Part shown: positions 5,534 through 7,909 of the stretch, in pieces | How the letters are laid out: each line of letters starts with the position of its first letter | How positions within the stretch are numbered: the first letter of the stretch is position 1 | NCBI GenBank assembly: GCA_017504735.1 | Contig: JAFVQP010000202.1 | Span: 1-7,909, forward strand | Length of the DNA: 7,909 nucleotides | Direction of reading: 5' to 3' | Origin: Clostridia bacterium | Lineage (GTDB): Bacteria; Bacillota_A; Clostridia; Christensenellales; Borkfalkiaceae | Made by a program: the position numbers and the translations under genes | The notes under the pieces: model-generated | What the model was told of the DNA's origin: nothing | Seen by the model: the letters and a program-made list of their open reading frames with translations, nothing else | Database searches by the model: none

Positions 5534-5642
5534 AATGACAATACTGTCATTCCGACTGGAATGAGCATAGCGAATGGAATGGAGCGTATCTCAAGGCTCC
5601 CCTGTGCAAGGGGAGCTCCGCTGAAAGCGGTGAGGGGTTGTC
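5534..5642. repeat. Composite palindromic intergenic repeat
   Basis: Several hairpins run in series: AATGACA/TGTCATT (5534-5551, loop ATAC); CATTCC/GGAATG (5548-5563, loop GACT), where a second GGAATG at 5576-5581 competes for the same arm; GCTCCCCT/AGGGGAGC (5596-5616); and CCGCT/AGCGG (5618-5630, loop GAA), followed by TGAGGGGTTGT. From memory, CATTCC...GGAATGG and GGCTCCCC...GGGGAGCT modules like these recur between genes in many gut Clostridia, which fits a dispersed repeat; copy number cannot be seen from this window. Confidence 0.65.
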
Positions 5643-5811
5643 GCTTCATCCGTTACTCGGTTTATTACATTACAACTCGTGACACCTTCCCTTTGAATGG
5701 TGCAGGCTTGCGCCGTTTGCGCAGCTTCACCAGCATTTTTACCTTAAAAAATAGGGAGAAAAAGATTTTTATAAAAAAATAAAAAAAATTACAAAACCCT
5801 TTCAAAAAAGA
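5643..5811. other. Non-coding stretch: array-like hairpin and A-rich promoter upstream region
   Basis: I see no gene here. A hairpin TGCGC/GCGCA (5709-5723, loop CGTTT) is followed by GCTTCAC (5724-5730), one base different from the reversed array 1 linker, so it may be an isolated array unit. From about 5745 the sequence is very A-rich with phased A-tracts up to the -35 box, as in UP-element regions of strong ribosomal promoters. No convincing intrinsic terminator is present. Confidence 0.5.
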
Positions 5812-5840
5812 TTGACAACATTTTAAAAGTATGTTAAACT
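5812..5840 (+). promoter_or_regulatory. Sigma-A-type promoter for rpmG-secE-nusG
   Basis: A perfect -35 TTGACA (5812-5817) and a -10 TAAACT (5835-5840) are separated by 17 bp, with an extended -10 TG at 5832-5833. The upstream 60 bp is A-tract rich. Transcription would start near 5847, about 45 nt before rpmG. Confidence 0.8.
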
Positions 5841-5848
5841 TACTACAC

Positions 5849-5875
5849 GCACCCGTATGAGGGGTGTAATTTTTT
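5849..5875 (+). promoter_or_regulatory. Leader hairpin followed by T6 at the predicted 5' end of the rpmG transcript
   Basis: GCACCC-type left arm 5849-5854 pairs with GGGTGT (5862-5867, one G-T closing pair) around a 7-nt loop, followed by AA and six T (5870-5875). It lies between the predicted transcription start and the rpmG ribosome binding site. It could be an attenuator-like terminator or a 5'-end stabilising hairpin; the sequence does not decide. Confidence 0.5.
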
Positions 5876-5891
5876 GTATGGAGTTTTTATT

Positions 5892-6056
5892 ATGGCAGTT
5901 AAAACCGCTAGAGCGAAAATCACGTTTGAATGTACGGAATGCAAGCATAGAAACTACGACAGTATTAAGAACAAAAAGAACGATCCTGACAGATTGGTTC
6001 TTTCCAAGTACTGCCCTTTCTGCAAGAAGCACACCGAACACAAAGAAGCTAAATAA
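5892..6056 (+). CDS. rpmG: 50S ribosomal protein L33, zinc-binding form
   Basis: 54 residues, starting [22 protein letters not shown] and containing [19 protein letters not shown]. The two zinc-ribbon pairs C14-x2-C17 and C41-x2-C44 are intact, so this is the zinc-containing form of L33, a late-assembling 50S protein near the E site. ATG 5892 is chosen because GGAG (5880-5883) is 8 nt upstream; an in-frame TTG at 5874 would fall in the leader T-run and add non-conserved residues. It heads the rpmG-secE-nusG order standard in Bacillota. No tRNA-Trp gene follows it, although one is found at this point in some relatives. Zinc-free paralogues that replace it under zinc limitation would be elsewhere. 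Confidence 0.96.
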   Translation: MAVKTARAKITFECTECKHRNYDSIKNKKNDPDRLVLSKYCPFCKKHTEHKEAK

Positions 6057-6078
6057 TAGCTAGATAATTTAGTTAAAA

Positions 6079-6115
6079 GCGCCCCAAAAAGGACGAGCCT
6101 TTTTCGTGCAGGCGC
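6079..6115 (+). promoter_or_regulatory. Two-layer hairpin between rpmG and secE
   Basis: An outer stem GCGCC (6079-6083) / GGCGC (6111-6115) encloses an inner stem AAAAAGG (6086-6092) / CCTTTTT (6098-6104) with loop ACGAG. The inner stem ends in five T, a weak terminator-like form. It could tune readthrough or mark an RNA processing site. The secE ribosome binding site GAGG (6120-6123) is just outside the structure. Confidence 0.45.
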
Positions 6116-6129
6116 AATTGAGGTAAAAA

Positions 6130-6351
6130 ATGGCAAACGCTACTAAGACAAAGAACAAGAAACCCAGCTGGTTCCGTCGCGTAGGGGCTAAGATTAAGGA
6201 AACTTTCTCCGAGCTTAAGAGGGTGACCTGGCCTAAGCTTCCCACCGTATTCAAAACGACGGGCCTCGTTCTCGTTGTCGTTGCCGCTTTCTTGGCGGTT
6301 GTAACGGGCGTGGACGCGCTTTTGGGTTGGCTTTTGGGTCTTATCTCGTAA
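6130..6351 (+). CDS. secE: Preprotein translocase subunit SecE
   Basis: 73 residues, the short single-span SecE typical of Gram-positive bacteria. A basic N-terminus (residues 1-24) leads into the conserved amphipathic helix and the signature FSELKRVTWPKL (26-37), with the family's W-P pair at W34-P35. One transmembrane segment follows at about 45-72 (VLVVVAAFLAVV). SecE clamps the two halves of SecY in the SecYEG channel. Start ATG 6130 has GAGG 6 nt upstream. nusG begins 17 bp after the stop, the conserved secE-nusG pairing. Nothing unusual is seen. Confidence 0.95.
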   Translation: MANATKTKNKKPSWFRRVGAKIKETFSELKRVTWPKLPTVFKTTGLVLVVVAAFLAVVTGVDALLGWLLGLIS

Positions 6352-6368
6352 TTTCGGAGGGGTACATT

Positions 6369-6926
6369 ATGCCGATGAACGAAGAACCCAAATGGTATAT
6401 CCTTCATACCTATTCCGGTTATGAAGCGATGGTAAAAGACAGCCTTGAGAAGTTGATTGAAAACAACAATCTCGGCGATTATATCGTGGATTTGAAGATC
6501 CCTATGGAACAGGTCGTTGAAGAAAAGAACGGCAAGCTTAAGGTGGTAGAAAGAAAGCTTCTCCCTTGCTACGTTTTCATCAAGATGATCTACACCAACC
6601 AAATTTGGTACTATGTTACCAGCACCCGTGGTGTAACGGGCTTTTGCGGACCTCAAGGCAGACCCAAGCCTATGAGCCAGGAAGAAATCCGTAAAATGCG
6701 CTTAGAAGAATACACGACGGATGAAATTTTTGCAATCGGTGACAACGTTTCCATCGAAGACGGTCCTTTGAAGGGCTTCTTCGGTACGATTAAGGAATTG
6801 AACACCGCTGCGCAAAAGGCAAAGGTTTCCACGACGATGTTCGGTAGAACGACGGACGTAGAAGTAGAGTTCATTCAAATCAAGAAAGTAGAGGGTGAAA
6901 TCCCTGCTACGACCAGCGAGGAATAA
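6369..6926 (+). CDS. nusG: Transcription termination/antitermination factor NusG
   Basis: 185 residues from ATG 6369, which has GGAGGGG (6356-6362) 6 nt upstream; an alternative ATG at 6375 would remove two residues, and starts further upstream would overlap secE. The NGN domain covers about residues 6-110: PKWYILHTYSGYE at the start, then ERKLLPCYVFIKM, then GVTGFCGP, which includes the surface that binds the RNA polymerase clamp helices. A linker (KPMSQEEIRKM) leads to the C-terminal KOW domain, about 120-172: FAIGDNVSIEDGPLKGFFGTI and VEVEFIQIKKV. NusG modulates pausing and termination and links transcription to translation through its KOW domain. Length and domain order are normal. The glycine usual in the R-K-L-x-P-G-Y-V motif is Cys here, a minor variation. 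Confidence 0.95.
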   Translation: MPMNEEPKWYILHTYSGYEAMVKDSLEKLIENNNLGDYIVDLKIPMEQVVEEKNGKLKVVERKLLPCYVFIKMIYTNQIWYYVTSTRGVTGFCGPQGRPKPMSQEEIRKMRLEEYTTDEIFAIGDNVSIEDGPLKGFFGTIKELNTAAQKAKVSTTMFGRTTDVEVEFIQIKKVEGEIPATTSEE

Positions 6927-6935
6927 TCCCCGCTC

Positions 6936-6955
6936 GCGCGTGTATACGCGCCTTT
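6936..6955 (+). terminator. Weak terminator-like hairpin after nusG
   Basis: A perfect GC-rich stem GCGCGT (6936-6941) / ACGCGC (6946-6951), loop GTAT, is followed by CTTTCATTT, an interrupted T-rich tract. It lies 9 nt after the nusG stop. It may cause partial termination between nusG and rplK; the poor T-tract makes full termination unlikely. Confidence 0.45.
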
Positions 6956-6968
6956 CATTTGTTAAATA

Positions 6969-7014
6969 AGTGGGAGAGGCGTCAAATTTTTGAGGGCGTC
7001 TTGTAATAACCACT
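6969..7014 (+). promoter_or_regulatory. Probable L1-binding leader of the rplK-rplA operon
   Basis: AGTGG (6969-6973), continuing as GAGAGG, pairs with CCACT (7010-7014), which immediately precedes the rplK ribosome binding site AAGGAG (7015-7020). A GTGGGAG...ACCAC leader before rplK is, from memory, a recurring feature in Bacillota and resembles the L1 site of 23S rRNA. Repression of the L11-L1 operon by L1 is established in E. coli. A small inner stem TCAA/TTGA (6982-6993) is also possible. Function here is inferred. Confidence 0.55.
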
Positions 7015-7030
7015 AAGGAGAAAAATATTT

Positions 7031-7456
7031 ATGGCTAAGAAAATCACAGCAGTCGTAAAATTGCAGCTTCCTGCAGGTAAAGCAACTCCGGCTCCTCCCG
7101 TAGGTTCGACCCTTGGTCCCTTCGGTATCAACTTGCCCGGCTTTACGAAGGAATTCAACGCAAAAACGGCAGACAAACCCGGTCTTATCATCCCCGTTGT
7201 AGTAACGATTTATCAAGATCGTTCCTTCACGTTCATTCTTAAGACCCCTCCCGCACCCGTTCTTATCAAGAAAGCTCTTGGTATCGAAACGGCAAGCGCA
7301 AAACCCAACAAGGAAAAAGTTGGTAAGTTGACGAAAGCACAGGTAGAAGAAATCGCTAAGATGAAGATGCCTGACTTGAACTGCACGTCGCTTGAAAGCG
7401 CAATGAGCATGGTTGCTGGTACTGCACGCAGTATGGGCGTAACCGTCGAAGAATAA
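7031..7456 (+). CDS. rplK: 50S ribosomal protein L11
   Basis: 141 residues, the standard length. The N-terminal domain ([25 protein letters not shown], about 1-70) carries the proline-rich loop, and the C-terminal domain (about 75-141) binds the GTPase-associated centre of 23S rRNA, with [17 protein letters not shown] and the closing [13 protein letters not shown] intact. L11 supports EF-G and EF-Tu function and RelA signalling and forms part of the thiostrepton site. The segment usually GPALGQ-x-GVNIM reads [12 protein letters not shown] (residues 25-36), unusually diverged at a normally conserved stretch. Start ATG 7031 lies 10 nt after AAGGAG. rplA follows after 15 bp. Confidence 0.96.
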   Translation: MAKKITAVVKLQLPAGKATPAPPVGSTLGPFGINLPGFTKEFNAKTADKPGLIIPVVVTIYQDRSFTFILKTPPAPVLIKKALGIETASAKPNKEKVGKLTKAQVEEIAKMKMPDLNCTSLESAMSMVAGTARSMGVTVEE

Positions 7457-7471
7457 TAGGAGGCGGTAAAG

Positions 7472-7909
7472 ATGAAACACGGCAAAAAATATCAAGACAG
7501 CGTAAAAGCATTTGATTTGGCAAAACAATACGAAGCAAGCGAAGCAATCAACGTATTGCTTGAAACTGCAAAAGCAAAGTTCGACGAAACCATCGAATTG
7601 CACGTTCGTTTGGGCGTTGACCCCCGTCAGGCTGACCAACAGGTACGTGGCGTACTCGTACTTCCCCACGGTACCGGTAAAACCAAGAGAGTTTTGGTTA
7701 TCGCAAAGGGTGCAAAGGCTGACGCAGCAGTTGCAGCAGGCGCAGAATACGTAGGCGCAGAAGAATTGATCGCTAAGATTCAAAACGAAAACTGGTTCGA
7801 CTTCGACGTAATGATCACCACCCCTGACATGATGGGTATGGTTGGTCGTATCGGTCGTGTCCTTGGTCCTAAGGGCTTGATGCCTAACCCTAAGTCGGGT
7901 ACGGTTACC
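7472..7909 (+). CDS. rplA: 50S ribosomal protein L1, 5' part (runs off the window)
   Basis: ATG 7472 follows TAGGAGG (7457-7463) by 8 nt, and the frame is open to the window end, giving 146 of the roughly 230 residues expected. Diagnostic features: the start [47 protein letters not shown] (59-70); and [18 protein letters not shown], the L1 domain II signature, close to the end. L1 binds the mobile L1 stalk of 23S rRNA and acts as translational repressor of its own operon. The gene is missing only its 3' end here, with no sign of frameshift. The pairing with rplK is universal in bacteria. Confidence 0.96.
   Translation, partial: MKHGKKYQDSVKAFDLAKQYEASEAINVLLETAKAKFDETIELHVRLGVDPRQADQQVRGVLVLPHGTGKTKRVLVIAKGAKADAAVAAGAEYVGAEELIAKIQNENWFDFDVMITTPDMMGMVGRIGRVLGPKGLMPNPKSGTVT

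Noticed and set aside
5477..5782. 101-codon plus-strand frame in the long gene-free gap
   Set aside because: It translates palindromic repeats, has no ribosome binding site and no recognisable protein features.
5302..5891. Remnant of an insertion sequence
   Set aside because: No transposase fragment, paired terminal inverted repeats or target duplication could be found; the palindromes are short and in series.
7013..7783. 256-codon minus-strand open frame over rplK-rplA
   Set aside because: It is a shadow of two unmistakable ribosomal protein genes and has no plausible domain.

Overview
This looks like a chromosomal segment of an uncultured, probably gut-associated Clostridia-type Bacillota (Firmicutes). 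The evidence is a BspA-type leucine-rich-repeat surface protein, a YqzL-RecO gene pair, a DUF975 membrane protein, the low-GC Gram-positive order rpmG-secE-nusG-rplK-rplA, strong GGAGG ribosome binding sites and table-11 coding throughout. Every gene I accept is on the + strand. The taxonomic call is an inference from gene content; no rRNA is present.

Layout. 1-657: the 3' end of a BspA-like LRR gene with seven 23-residue repeats. 630-861: an intergenic array of short hairpins separated by a constant 7-nt linker (GTGAAGT on the left, its complement ACTTCAC on the right). 911-5301: a compact cluster, yqzL-like, recO, a large protein joining a HARE-like winged helix to an Mrr-like nuclease through a Lys/Ala/Glu/Pro linker, a DUF975 membrane protein, and a PLP aminotransferase that overlaps it by 8 nt. 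3403-3448 is an almost uninterrupted alternating pyrimidine-purine tract. 5302-5891 is a 590-bp gene-free region with a second hairpin array built on a different linker (GTGAATT), a composite palindromic repeat, and a strong promoter with an A-rich upstream region. 5892-7909: rpmG, secE, nusG, rplK and the first 146 codons of rplA, with leader structures before rpmG, secE and rplK.

How the genes relate. The last block is the standard translation/secretion/transcription-elongation cluster, probably expressed from the promoter at 5812-5840, with L1 autoregulation likely acting at the rplK leader. The recO cluster mixes recombinational repair with a predicted modification-sensing or DNA-cleaving protein; the following membrane protein and aminotransferase are tightly packed but not obviously related in function.

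The most unusual content is non-coding. In both arrays most stems differ completely in sequence from unit to unit yet are perfectly self-complementary with a 3-nt loop, while the linker is constant within an array and differs between arrays. A copying or selection process seems to preserve palindromy rather than sequence.
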